The notes under the pieces were generated by a model. That model did not search any database and was not told the origin of the DNA. It was given only the letters and a program-made list of their open reading frames with translations. This document shows positions 10,488 through 22,684 of a stretch of DNA of 64,000 bases, piece after piece. The position numbers were made by a program, and so were the translations under genes. The first letter of the stretch is position 1, and each line of letters opens with the position of its first letter. This stretch comes from Phytophthora sp. 'mugwort'. Taxonomy: Eukaryota > Oomycota > Peronosporomycetes > Peronosporales > Peronosporaceae. The stretch lies in contig JAUCEF010000005.1 of the NCBI GenBank assembly GCA_033558025.1, forward strand, positions 3,100,001 to 3,164,000, in the 5' to 3' direction.

Positions 10488-13327
10488 CTAATTTCGTCGT
10501 GAATAATAGTAAATGGTTGCTTCAACTCCCACGTCCCGAAGGTTGCGCGCTAGAAGACGCTCAACAGCATACCAATTGAAATTTGGGGTTCCGTAGCCGA
10601 TACGCGGTAGATGAACTGTAGCGTCCAATTCGAGAGCACGATGCGCCAAGGCCTGCAATGCAGTCTCCAGCGCATTAAGGCGGAAAGTCGATGATTTTCC
10701 ACGACGAACAATCTGCACCGGGCCGGGCGCATTCCCGACGCGCTGCTTCTTCTTTCCAGTAAATCCCTGCACGACGAGTAAGCACACATACCCGTCGGTA
10801 GGTACAATATTGTCAGTTGCAGGTTGCGATGGTAATCGAATCAAGTGTGCGCTGCCAAGCTTGAGGTCTCCGTTGCGCCCAGCCGCTTCATACTGCTTCT
10901 GGATAGCAGGTGAGAGAGCAGACAGGCTACGGAAGAACCCACGCGAACACCAAACACCGCTATTATCCACGCAATGAACAATGATGTACGGGATCGACCG
11001 TAGTGATCTCAAAGGGGGGTGACTGGCATCGCCGGACTTGTAGTACAGTCGCCCTAGAATTCTGGACGAGTTGGAGCTTTCAGAGCAACGTGGTGATGAT
11101 GGCACGGAGCCATCTCCAGGCTTGTAGGTATTGATAGCTACAGATGTGTAGTTGTTGGCCTTCCACTCGGCAAGCTTCCTCTCCAGCGCTTTTTGACGCC
11201 GCTCCCCTTTTTTTCGAGCTCGCTCCGCTTCATTTTCAATAACTTGTTCCGCATCATCTTCTTCGTCTTCTTCTTCGCCATCTTGTTCATATCTCTTTCT
11301 CGCTGCCTTAGTCTGGCGCTTCGTGCTACTTGCTGCCTCTTTGCACAGCTTCTCAAGCAACTCTGCATCTTGCACCTTGGTACTCACAACCTTTGTATAG
11401 TCTTCTCCCTCGAAGTAGTACATGTTTTCCTCGCGAAAATCCCCACCCGATTCAAGCAACTTGTCGCTCTTCAGACTCGGTACCGTGTTGTCATCAGAGC
11501 TTGCAGTCTCTTCAATTGAGTGCGTCGCTTTTCGCGCTAAAATATGCTGTATAAATTCCTCCTCCAGGGGCTTCATGAGTGCGTCTTCATCCTCTCCGGC
11601 GGACTCTTGCATGAGTCGATGAAGTCCAAATTGAATCATATCCAATAAACTCTTGCTGTTATCATCATCGTCATGTTTACCGTCTTCGTCAGCTGTTCGG
11701 CGTGCGAGGTTACGGATGCGGTCGGCCATGCGCATCTTCTTTAAAGTACGTCGATAAATGCTTTCTTCGACAGTGTTTGCGCACAGAAACTTGATCACGT
11801 GAATAGGTTTGGTTTGACCCAGCCGGTACGCTCGTGCTACCGCCTGAAGGTCCGTTTGTGGGTTATAGTCTGAGTCCGCGAAAATGACGGTGTCTGCACT
11901 CTGCAAGTTCAATCCCAAACCGCCAGCTCGCGTCGAGATTAGAAAGACAAAAGTTTCGGGGTCCTTTTGAAAGCGTTCAATACACTGCCAGCGCTCTTTT
12001 CCGCGAACAGATCCGTCCATCCGTTCATACGCAAAGCTCTCAAGCGTGAGGAAGTCTTGAATAATGTCCAAGAAAGGTGGGGACTGGCTGAACAGCAGCA
12101 CTCGATGGCCTTCGTGCTTCAATCGTGGCAAGATTTGATGCAACACGAAAAGCTTGCCACTGTTTTCGTATAAATGACTTCCTTCAACAAACGGCTCGGG
12201 CTCTGCTCCAGGGAACAGGTACGGGTGGTTGCATGCTTTTCGGAGTTGTGGCAGAATATTTATCAACGGGACCCTGCAGGTGCACACAATGCACGTCAGA
12301 AAATAAACGAAAACCACTAACATCATTGCCCCAGTGGTGTTCAAACATGCACGACAAACCTGCTTCCTTGAGCTTTTGCGGCGCTGTTCAGGACCTCAGC
12401 GTTCTTTGCTATCACCTCCTTGTAGTACGCACGTTGCATCGCCGACATGGGTGTATGGACCACCATTTCGGTCAGCGGTGGCAGCGTGAACGCTCCCTCA
12501 ACATCCTGCACTGTACGCAGCAACAGTAGTGGAGCCAGTAGTCTGTGCATCAGCTCTTCCGCTTTGCTCTTCCGCTTCGACTTTGCGTGTTGGTCCCCTT
12601 CAAGTCGCTGTGCCTTGGCTGAGAAGTAGTCTTTGAACGTGGTCTCAAACAGCTTCTGGTCGTTGAACACGCTCGGATTCAGAATCGAGAGCAACGCGAA
12701 GAGCTCTTGTAGGTCGTTCTGAATAGGCGTGCCAGTCAAAATCACCTGGTGCTTTGAATGCAATCTGGCTGAGACGATGCCGTAGAGCTGCCCCTTGGAG
12801 TTCTTGAGCCGGTGTCCTTCATCCATGATCATCACCTCCCATTCCGTTTTGCGGAAGAATTCATGGTCAAATAGCAACATTTCGTAGGACGTCACAATCA
12901 CCAGCGCTTTATCCGGCGGACTAACCTCAATGACCTTCTGAATCATCTCTCGCTCTTTCGCGGGGCCAATGTACATGACACTTGAGATACTCGGTGCAAA
13001 TTGCTCGAACTGCTCCATCCAATTGGGCAGCACGCTCAGTGGGGCGACGACCAAGTACCGGCCTCCGTCAGTTTTTTTCTGGTCTTGGTCGGCGGTTATC
13101 AACGCCGCAATGAACGAGATGACCTGCAGTGTCTTGCCCAGCCCCATCTCGTCCCCCAGAATGGGGTGTAGCCCTTGCTCATGTTTGCGCAGCAGCCACT
13201 GCAGCCCGGTCAGTTGATAGTCGTACAATATCACATTCTCTAGCAGAGATGGCTGCGTCTTGACCTGGTCGGCAAACGGCGTCGGTTGCCGCCCGCGTAG
13301 CTCCAATGCGCGCACCACCGTCTCCAT
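10488..13327 (-). CDS. CHD1L: ALC1/CHD1L-like SNF2 chromatin remodeller with macro domain
   Basis: Two exons (13327-12360 and 12273-10488) join through an 86-nt intron to about 917 residues, close to human ALC1 (897). The SNF2 ATPase begins at about residue 33. Visible motifs are GDEMGLGKT (Walker A, residues 58-66), DEGH (motif II), LTGTPIQND (motif III), and the helicase-C motifs DGSVRGKERWQ, STRAGGLGLNLQ and ARAYRLGQ. An acidic/basic linker with coiled-coil character follows. The last 190 residues form a macro domain (IPYIIVHCVDNSGVW, then a C-terminal LPRIGYG loop). Family role: ADP-ribose-activated nucleosome sliding during DNA repair, with the macro domain binding PAR. The first ATG is at 13327. 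Divergent from the PPCDC gene with 100 bp between ATGs. Confidence 0.88.
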
Positions 13328-13427
13328 TATTGACAAGTGAATTCAATGCCAGAAATGTGGACAATTGACCATCACTCTCGATTAAAAACGGCAATCCCTG
13401 ATTTAGTGATATTCTGAATTGGAGGAT

Positions 13428-14339
13428 ATGTCGACGTCAACGTCGCGCCGCCCGCGGGTGCTGCTGTGTGCGAGCGGCAGCGTGGCGACGGTCAAGGTGC
13501 CAGAGATCGCTCTGCGGCTGTCAGAGAGGGCGGAGGTGCGGATTTTGTTGGGTTTGAGGGGTTGAATGTTGTGTTGGAAGCTGAGATTCTCGCACCGCGA
13601 ACAGGTTTGCGTAGTGCTCACCAAGTCGGCGGATTTCTTCCTGCGACGCGCCAAAGACTATGATGCTGTGGTCTGGGCGGGTTTCGACGCAGCAACGCAA
13701 TTGCCAGGCGATGATCGAGCCAGAATTACAGTCGTCCGAGACGAAGATGAGTGGGAGGAGTGGAACGTCGTCGGAGACAGCGTGCGCCACATTGAGGTGC
13801 GAACTAGGCGAAAAGTGCCGCATTTGGTGTGATAGTCCTTATCGCGTTTGTTTGTACAGTTAAAGGACTGGGCGGATGTGATGCTGCTAGTGCCAATGTC
13901 GGCCAACACGCTCGGGAAAATCGCGAACGGCTTGGCCGACAATCTTCTCGTGCGCTGCTGAGCTCCGTAATGGTCACTGATGCATTGTTGACATTATGCT
14001 GTTTGTTTGTGTTACCTGGACAGACCTGCATCGCGCGGGCGTGGATCGTGACCAAACCTTTCATCTTCGCCCCTGCGATGAATACGGACATGTGGAACCA
14101 TCCGATCACAGCGAGACAGCTTCAAGCGCTGGATGATTTCGGCTATAAGATGATCCCTCCAGTCGAGAAGAAGTTGGCCTGTGGAGTTGTTGGTACGAAC
14201 AAAACGAGTTTTCTCTATTCACAGGAGCAAACCTCCTGACATTATTGTCGTGTGTGCAGGTAACGGAGGCCTCGCAACGGTCGAGAGCATCGTCGCCACC
14301 GCACTCAGCCAACTGCGTCGAGCCTCTCTCGGCGACTAA
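13428..14339 (+). CDS. PPCDC: Phosphopantothenoylcysteine decarboxylase
   Basis: Five exons (13428-13535, 13605-13796, 13860-13949, 14024-14192, 14260-14339) join in phase to 212 residues, the normal size for the HAL3/CoaC flavoprotein family. It catalyses the FMN-dependent decarboxylation of 4'-phosphopantothenoylcysteine to 4'-phosphopantetheine in CoA synthesis. Seen in sequence: the flavoprotein start LLCASGSVA; the catalytic-His segment RHIELKDW spanning exons 2 and 3; PMSANTLGKIANGLADNLL; the PAMN motif (FAPAMNTDMW) with the substrate-binding Asn; and the ACG motif with the catalytic Cys (KLACGVVGNGG). All key residues are present. Each exon alone looks like a short open frame, so the gene is easily missed by simple ORF calling. 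It converges on the lipoate gene, whose stop is 40 bp away. Confidence 0.9.
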
Positions 14340-14379
14340 CTACAGTAGATCAAAGGGGAAAATACAGGTCGTATGCACT

Positions 14380-15240
14380 CTACAGCGGCGTCTTGGCCTC
14401 AACATCTTCCATATCGAGGTGGAAGACCTCGCTGATGGCCTCGATAACAGCGTCCTGCACATCCTTGATCGTCGCATCCGGACGGATACGCTCAATACTC
14501 GTGACGGCGCGGTCGTCGATACCACACGGGATAATACGGTCAAACCCGCGCAGGTCCGTCTTGACGTTCAGCGCGAAGCCGTGCATGGTCACCCAGCGAC
14601 TCGCATGTGTGCCGACTGCGCAAATCTTGCGCATCTCACGCTCGTAGTTACCTTTACGGTGCTTCTCATCCCCAGTGCCGGGCTTCTCTTCGACCCAGAC
14701 ACCCGTAAGTCCGTCCACGCGTTCGCCGAGAATGTCAAACTTAGCCAATGTGCGGATCACCACCTCCTCTACGCGGCGGAGATACCAGTGTAGGTCTTTT
14801 TTGTGCTGCGTCAGGTCCAGGATCGGATACACTACCACTTGTCCGGGGCCATGATATGTCACTTCACCGCCGCGATCGACACGCACCAGCTTCACGTGCT
14901 CCTTCTCGGGGTCAAACTTGACGTTCTCCATGGTGCCTCCTCGACCCAGCGTGTACACGCTCGGGTGCTCCAGAATCAGCACCACGTCCTTCTCCACCGA
15001 CTGGCCGGCGCGCATGGCGAGCACGCGCTGTTGGATGAGCTGCTTCTGCCAGTCCCACGCGGTTTCGTACTCGACACGGCCCAGGCGGTAGGCCACGCAC
15101 TTGCGCTGCGGCGACTCCAGCACCGCCGCTTGCGTTGATACAGAGCGCGTCGAGCTGGCTGCAGTCGACAGGCATTGCTGCTGTTTGATGATCGACGAGG
15201 CCGTGGCCAGCACGCTCTTCCAACCGCTGCGCAGGCTCAT
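14380..15240 (-). CDS. LIPT2: Mitochondrial octanoyl-[acyl-carrier-protein]:protein octanoyltransferase
   Basis: A single exon encodes 286 residues starting at the first ATG, 15240. The first 45 residues are rich in Ser, Arg and Ala with no acidic residues until about 40, a plausible mitochondrial presequence. The rest is a LipB domain: the HPSVYTLGRGG segment, the VDRGGEVTYHGPGQ signature, the KICAVG segment with the conserved Lys, and the IPCGI motif with the catalytic Cys. It transfers octanoate from mitochondrial acyl carrier protein to lipoyl-dependent enzymes such as the pyruvate and 2-oxoglutarate dehydrogenase complexes. It is divergent from separase with only 122 bp between the ATGs. 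Confidence 0.92.
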   Translation of the reverse strand: MSLRSGWKSVLATASSIIKQQQCLSTAASSTRSVSTQAAVLESPQRKCVAYRLGRVEYETAWDWQKQLIQQRVLAMRAGQSVEKDVVLILEHPSVYTLGRGGTMENVKFDPEKEHVKLVRVDRGGEVTYHGPGQVVVYPILDLTQHKKDLHWYLRRVEEVVIRTLAKFDILGERVDGLTGVWVEEKPGTGDEKHRKGNYEREMRKICAVGTHASRWVTMHGFALNVKTDLRGFDRIIPCGIDDRAVTSIERIRPDATIKDVQDAVIEAISEVFHLDMEDVEAKTPL

Positions 15241-15362
15241 GGCGACACCTGCTCGTGTCTTTGGTGCTTGGACAATGACACCCACCACGTACTTGTCTGC
15301 TAAGTTCGCAATTTTAGTACATGTCCGAACTTAGTGGGGAACATGCCATATTCAAAATATAA

Positions 15363-18300
15363 ATGCGAGGGAAGACTATCGACGTTGGCGCCACCTCGCG
15401 CGAGCAGCTTCTGGCACTCGTCCAGAGGCGCGGAGCAGCGCAAAGGGCGCTCGCTCACTTCACATCTCAAGCGACAGCTCTCGTGCACAATATGAGTGTG
15501 AAGACCTCATCTGCAGCGGCTCTATCCTTGCTGCGCGCGGCCGTCGAGCGTCGCCAGCCGGAGTGGACCGCCTCACTGACAGAAGAACGGCACGCCAAGC
15601 GCCAGCGAGTGAGTAGCAGCAGTAAAGACGACGTTGTGTTCGCGGCCAAGGTGGCGCAGAGCCTCGTGAAGGTTTACGCGGTCGCGAAGGGCGCTGAAGC
15701 GAAGGCAGGAGGTCAGTTGACGCACATCTATCTATTGTCGAAATGATACTAAAGTGTAGGTGTTCTCGCGCTACTGTGGTGCAGATCTGGAGGATCTGGT
15801 GGCAGCAATGGATCTGGCGTGTGTGGCGCTGTACGTCGTGTGTGCGCTGGGGCACGCGGTGCGTCTGGGAGACCTCGTGGTGGACAATCTGCTCTACCAA
15901 GTTGCCAAGAAGTACGCCGAGATACCGAGTGTAGGTATGGTTAAATGTTGCGCTGGTACTGTGCAAAATTTAATTTTCTTTTGTGATAATCGGGCAGATG
16001 AGAGAGTCGGCGAGTTGCGTGGCTGCGTGTGTTCACCTTCGCCTGTGGAACGCCCATGGGAAGCTGTGCGATGGATCCAGTGACGAGAAGTCTCAGTTGA
16101 TTGCATTGTTGGGTCGTCTAGCGGAAGACAGCGTTGCCTTCGCACGCGAAGTGACGAAACAAGTGGAACTTGTGGCGGAATTCCCACCCCCGAAAAGTTT
16201 CCACACAGCTCAATTCACTCGGTTGTTACTGGGTCACACGAACACTTGCGTCTCGCTGCTATCTTCCGTAAAGGACCACGAGGTATAAATTTTATTTTAT
16301 GTTTTACTAAATGTGTGGATACTTATCGACTAAACCCGATGTGGATCTTTGTAGGCTGTGCTGCATGTGGCGGAAAACACATTGTCTCCGTGGATCGCGC
16401 ATCTACAAAACGTTTCAGGTCAGGATGCAAAGCTGGCTTCGTCGTTCTGTGACCGGACTTTTCGAATACTTTGGAAACTTGCTGCAGCGATAGATGGCGC
16501 CAAACGACAGTCCGACTCCACACATGGTGCACTCCGATTTCGTTCGACAGCGCTGTCATTCCTGATTAAATGTTCAAACTACAGCTCGTTATATTTTATA
16601 CAACAGGTGAGTGGATGTCTCGCTCTAGGATACGCACTCGAATCAAGTCGGAAAACTAACATCTTGATTTTTCACCCGCCGGTATTCTACAGGTCCACCG
16701 TGTTGGTGTACAGCATGAACGTTCAATCAGAAGATCACAACAAGGACTCAATGAATTATACGAGTTCTATGATCGGTCAGCGATCACTTTGAGTGAATCG
16801 CTTCCCGCTTCGACGTACTTGTACAGTGTACGTAGTGGCGAGCGCATGCACATTTTTTCGCGGCCGATAACTAATTAAGTAACTTGCTATCGTATTTTTG
16901 TGCTTGGCAGTCTGATTCCCTTCAATGGGAATATGTCTTGTGGCTCGAGCACTTCGCTTTGATTTGTGAATTATCTGGGATGCACTTGAGGAGTGCAATG
17001 ATTCTCGAAAATGCGGTCCAATACGTGCAGCTATTTAAAAACACCGGGAGGCCCATCGAACCCTGTTTATTAGCTTCCATTGCAGGTACTCTCTTCAGTG
17101 CTATTAGTTGTGAGAAACGAGACATTTCCCCTTCCTCGCGCGATAACTTTAGCAATTCTGCTATTATCAAGAATCTGGAATCTGGCACTGGCAGAATGAT
17201 ACGTGATCTCGTTCACAGCACCCCCGGCAAATTTGTTGATCAGTGTGAAAAACTTGCACGGGTGAATCTGAAAAGGCTCGAAACGTTGGCACCTTTTAGC
17301 TTCGTATCACTGGACTCGAAAGACCATTCTGAACTTGTACCGTTCATTGTTCGTTCTTTAAAGAGAAGCTCGACGAAAACGTTCAACTACGCTATCAGTG
17401 TTCAGCATTCTGTAAAATACCAGCTATACCACCAAGTCATCACGAAGTAAGTGGCTTTAGTGTTATGCTACTTAATTGGGAGTGTGTGTTCTCGTTCAGC
17501 TAACAGGAATGTTGTAGTTTTGATGAAATCTGCAAGGCAATAAAGGAATTACGTTCTATGGTGGATGTCTCGGATATAAAGATCATGGAATCGCTGGTCC
17601 TAGAACAATCACGACTTCATCGAATGGCTGTGATACTCTCGGTGCGACGTTGTTTCACAGATAATTCGAGCAATGCTAAACCTGCGCTGCACATGGTTTC
17701 ACGACAAGTGACTTTAGTTCGTGAGCTTCTGGACAATGCGACAATGGATGGAAAACTCAGTGGTTCCATTCTGCAGGGAGTTCTTGGCGATCTCAACTCA
17801 ATTGCACGAGAATGTTACAACTGTGCGACCCGCTGCTATAAAATGGGGAATTACCCAGATACCATTTCGGCACTGCTTGGATCGTTCGAGCTTGTGGAAA
17901 GCTATCTGGAGTATGTAATGTGCAGTAACCTCAGCGTGGAAGATATTCACAAAGCTCACACGCAATTGAAGGTGGACACTATTGTTTCCTTGCTGGCGCA
18001 TTGCTTCCGGCAGCTGGGAAATTGCACAAAATCACGGATATTCACTGGGTATTCTATCTTGTATTGTGGGGACATCCACGAGAGAATTCCGCAAGCTAGT
18101 GTCGACAAATATGTGGATGGCATCCTGGAAGAGGTGGAGCTCCTGGGGAAGGATGCCGAACCTTTTATCATAAACGAGTTCAAAGCCTTCTTGGAGAACA
18201 CTACACACGTTTTCAAATCTCGTGAGATAGCGGAGAACCAGATTATGATATTATGGAGAGAATTTCGGGATGCTTTCGAACGTGCATCTGCTAAAATTAT

Positions 18301-21300
18301 GATGAATATGCGAGGCAATAATTGTGCCAAATCAGAATACGCAATTGATTTTTCATCCCCGCTTCGGGTGCAGTTGTGTGGTGCGCTTGAACACTATTTA
18401 AATGGTGAATTGATGAAAATAAAAATGATTGAGATAAACGGCGACCAATTTGGAAACATTTTGCTGGATGTCTCTCAGTCGCTGGCAAAACGCAAGCAAA
18501 TCTACTGCTCCTATTACGCTAAACACAACTTTAGCGACACAATTGAAGGACTTGTACTCGTGCACCGCTCCCTTATTGTCGCTGCTGAGAACCTTCTGAG
18601 TGTCACTGATGCTGTTGGTGTCGATCTCGGTGGAATATATGGATGGCGTGGGGTGATAGCAATGGAAATTGCTCTGATGGTCAGCTACGCGGGTTTGTCA
18701 GATGGAAATACTGTTTCTGAAAAAGTTTTCATCAGTGAAGAGAGTGCAATTGCAGACATTGAGCGCTGCTTGATGTACTGGCGTGGAGGAGACCCGTGTG
18801 GGTTTCTATTCGATAAATCTTCCGTGGTGCAGTGCTTGGAATCTGTCTGCAATACATTGTCCCTCCTTTTGTGCTCCTCACTGGAAATGGCTGCCAGAAA
18901 GATCCTCAAAGCTTTTCAGTCATATCAAAGCTCTCAAGCCCCCATGTTGAATGTCATTCCTCCCCCGTTGCTCGAATTGCTTAACATGAACACGAAAGAA
19001 AACGTCTCGATCGTGGAAGCAGGAGCTGCTGCCTCGCCGATTGCTGACCCTAGCAGCGAAATACACTTATTCGAGCGAGTTGACAAAGAGTTGTTTGCTG
19101 CTGAGACGTTCCATCTCGGTGACAACAGACGTCAAGCCTGTCAGCATTTGCTAAATGCAATCACTATACTCGGTGATATAAAGCGAATTATAAAGGCTTG
19201 TCGAACTGCAACGCTAGCGAAGGCAGTCGGGATGCGGGAATTTTATGTCCACATGATACTTTCGGACATTCACTTTCGTGAAGGACGGAGTAAATACGCT
19301 ATCGCTGAAGCTAAATCCGCACTCCGGGTTTGTAGCAAAATGGCGAAGAAGTTTACGGCTCCCTCGTCGCCCGGTAATGTTGCGTATTTCAAGTTACCTC
19401 CAGAAATTCTAGCAGCGGACTACGAGTTAAGGAAATCAGCGTCTCTTTATTTCATGGCGCTCGAGTGTTCGTCGTGGGACCTGTTATTAGCCGCGAAGGT
19501 ATCGCTGTGTCGAGTCGCATCTCTCTACAGCTTGTCTGATCAGCCACACAGGTAATCTCTTCACCTGCTTTGATACGCCAGCTGATCTATACTGACATTT
19601 CGTTGTGCTGTAGAGCTGCGTCTTACTTGACGGAAGCAATGCATCTCGTAGGCGGACTAAACCTGCGCTTGTTCCCCCGGGGACCGTTTTACGAATATGC
19701 TGAGTTGGAACTGAATGCAAGCCACTTGGAGAAGGCCAAAGTCGCCATATCTCTGCTTTCGTTGAGCTTAACGTCAGACCTTCAGCTATCAGACGCCAAT
19801 CATGTTGTTGGCGCTATAACCGATGAACATCACTCCTGCATCCAGTTCGATATGGCGGCCATTGAGCAGAAGTGCAATGAAATTGTGCAGCAAGGAGATG
19901 TACACCTCAATGAAGGAAAGCGACAAGATGCTTTGGACTGTTATATAGAAGCAATTGGAATTGTGGATACTGCCGAGGACACTCAATCTTCCGTTTCCAA
20001 GAGATTAGGCAGCGTCAAGGCTCGCTGCTGGCGCAAGTATACTCAACTACAAAGCCAAATGTGCGAGTTTTCTGACCAAACAGCGGTGGAAACACTACTC
20101 GGCTCGATGAAGAAGCTCAAGCGGTCATTGAAGTCCTGTAGTGCATATGTGGAGCGAGTCAAGTGCATGCTTGAACTTGGGCGTACCAACACAAGATTAT
20201 TGCGCTCAGCCTCACCTCGGGCTTTTACTAGTCTGCATCGGACGCTTATCTTTCTAGAAGATACTTATTTGCATGGAGATCATCTAGGTATCCCTCACTT
20301 AAGCCACGAAGTACGAACAGCTTTAGGAATGGCGTATTTTGCTGAAATGGAAGAAAGCGTTCACGATGAAGTTAATTGTATGGAAGGAAGTGAGCGGGCT
20401 ACCTTTCTTTCCTGGGCGAGCAGTGCTTTGCTGGCAAATGCTGGCAGTGACGATGTGGCTGGAAAGGAGCTGGCTTCTGCTGTAACGAGCAGCGATATCC
20501 CGGCGCAGGAAGCTTTAGTTATGCAGCTTGAGGAGTTGGTTGCTGGTCCAAGAGTAAGCCAAGAGCCAACACCGCACAAATTCCTGGCGGGAATGGCCCA
20601 GGGTATTGCCGAAAAGGTTCAGCGGCTGCCAGACAAGTGGATCATTGTTTCGTTGATGATTGGTTTATCGTCTGAGCTCGTGGTTACGCGTTTTCTGGTA
20701 CGCAATGAATGTTTATGTAGCCCATTTTCTGTGGCATACTAACTTTATCTGGTATGATAGACAACTGGCTCCACTCCTATCACCTTCTGCTTGCCTAACG
20801 TAGCTTGGACAAAGTGCATTCGCGAGTTGAAGTTCATCATTCAACATTCAAGGTACGTACTGTTAACACGAGTTAAACTTGCGTCGATTACCTGACCTCT
20901 GACGTATCTGGGTTAAAGGGAGATTTTGTCCGGGCACACAGCTGAAGAAGCGAGTACCTGGGACACTGAACGGAAAAGAGAATGGTGGAATTCCCGCAAA
21001 CTGCTAGACAAACGGATTGGGGAAGCAGTTATCTCCATGCAGGTAGGAACAAGTGTGGTACTTTGAGCGTTCTTTGGAGCAAGAAGTTTCTAACCTTTTT
21101 CTTTATGATGTGTAGGAAACGCTCGGCTTCTGGAGGTGTTTGCTCGTTGGAGGATCTAGTACACCCGAAAGTAGAATCATCCAACGCTGCTGGAGTTTGC
21201 TGACCAAGAGTAAATGTGGCCCCATTAAACTGGCCCAAAGGAACCAGACTCTGTTGTGTGCAATTGCTGATACCCAGGCATGCTTATCAGACCGTGAAAT

Positions 21301-22419
21301 GATCGATGGTCTGAAGCACATTGCGGCAGAGATTGAGGTGCCAGTATCCGATTCATTGGCGAAAGAGGCTCTTCAAGTGCTACGAACGAAGCAAAAAGAC
21401 CCAGAATCTAGCCCATCGAAAGTGACCTATTCAAACTTGAGTAATTTGAACACGGAGGAGATCACCAGAATGAAGGTCAGCGAAGTGAAGCAGCTTCTTG
21501 CTGCTGAAGGACTCAGTACCAACGGATTAAAGAAGGTATTGGTCGAGCGCCTCATTGTCGCCCGCGACGCTGCTTTTGCTGACAGGTTCAGAGCAAGTAC
21601 GGAAGGCTCTCGCGTTGAAGTCGCCCCCGAGTTCTCGACGATATTAATCTTAGGTCACGAGCTCCAGCAATTTCCATGGGAAGGAATGGATGTGATGGGC
21701 CTCAGCAGTGGAGTGACTCGCATGCCTTCCCTCGATCTGATTGTGCAGAACGCCAAGCTTTCTTCGTCAGTTCGACGAGACCGCGTGCACTATTTGCTAA
21801 ATCCTGCTGGAGATCTTAAGTCGACGCAAAGTCAACTGGGACCGATCTTGGAGCGTGGAGCGACAACTTATGGCTGGGAGGGAATTGTCGGTGAAGTCCC
21901 AGACCCCGTCGAACTTAGGTAAGCATTTGCCTTGATGATTGCCAGTGGTTCGAGGTCTGACTGTTTCGTATTGACCTGGGTTCTATTGGTTGCTGCTGTA
22001 CTCGCAGAAACTATTTATTGGCCGCGGACCTGTATATTTATTGCGGCCACGGCTCTGGCGAGGCGTATTTACATCGCGACAAGGTCCTCAATTTGCAGCC
22101 TTATTGCAGCGCCGCCCTGCTGTTTGGTTGCAGCAGTGGACGGCTCGAGCGCGAGGGTATTTTCGGACCAAGTGGCGCTGTGCTGGCGTACTTGCGTGCT
22201 GGAAGTCCCGCGGTGCTGGCGATGCTCTGGGATGTCACCGACCGGGACATCGATCAGCTGAGCGTCAAGGTGCTCCAGGACTGGCTTTTATCGGACACGG
22301 ATGACAGCCCGTCGCTGGCGCAGGTGCTGCAGCACTCGCGAGGCGTCTGCAAGCTTAAGTATCTCAACGGCCACGCTGCCGTCTGCTACGGGCTCCCACT
22401 GTATGTTTCAAAAAGCTGA
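15363..22419 (+). CDS. ESP1: Separase (peptidase C50) with embedded SAP domain
   Basis: I assemble twelve exons. After exon 1 (from 15363) they start at about 15785, 15998, 16355, 16693, 16911, 17518, 19614, 20761, 20919, 21116 and 22008; the last ends at 22419. All later junctions agree in phase and give about 2,083 residues, the size of animal and plant separases. The exon 1/2 boundary is the least certain (15711/15785 preserves phase). The long N-terminal part is alpha-helical and repeat-like. The C-terminal protease shows the substrate-pocket strand ILGHELQQFPWEGMDVM and the catalytic dyad, with His in YCGHGSGE (about residue 1961) and Cys in LLFGCSSG (about 1988). Just before it, at about 1790-1830, is a SAP-type helix-turn-helix (MKVSEVKQLLAAEGLSTNG). 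Role: cleaves cohesin at anaphase onset. Confidence 0.93.
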
Positions 22420-22684
22420 GCAAAGATTTTGCGTCCGTCGAGCACTTCAACATGAGCCGGTCAAAATGATGGTAGCAGTAGCTGGACACTAGAGCTACAG
22501 AAATGTAGTTTGTGCGCAACGCGCGACATGTTTAACGTGAGTAATGCCGACTCGACCAATCAGAGAGCACCACTGACGTGGCCCGTAACCGCCATTGGTG
22601 ACCAGCAGCCAAGCGCCGTCTTCGTCACCTCCATCCATCCATCCACCAGTTCTTCTCTCGGAGAGCGCCAGTAAGAGACGGAAT

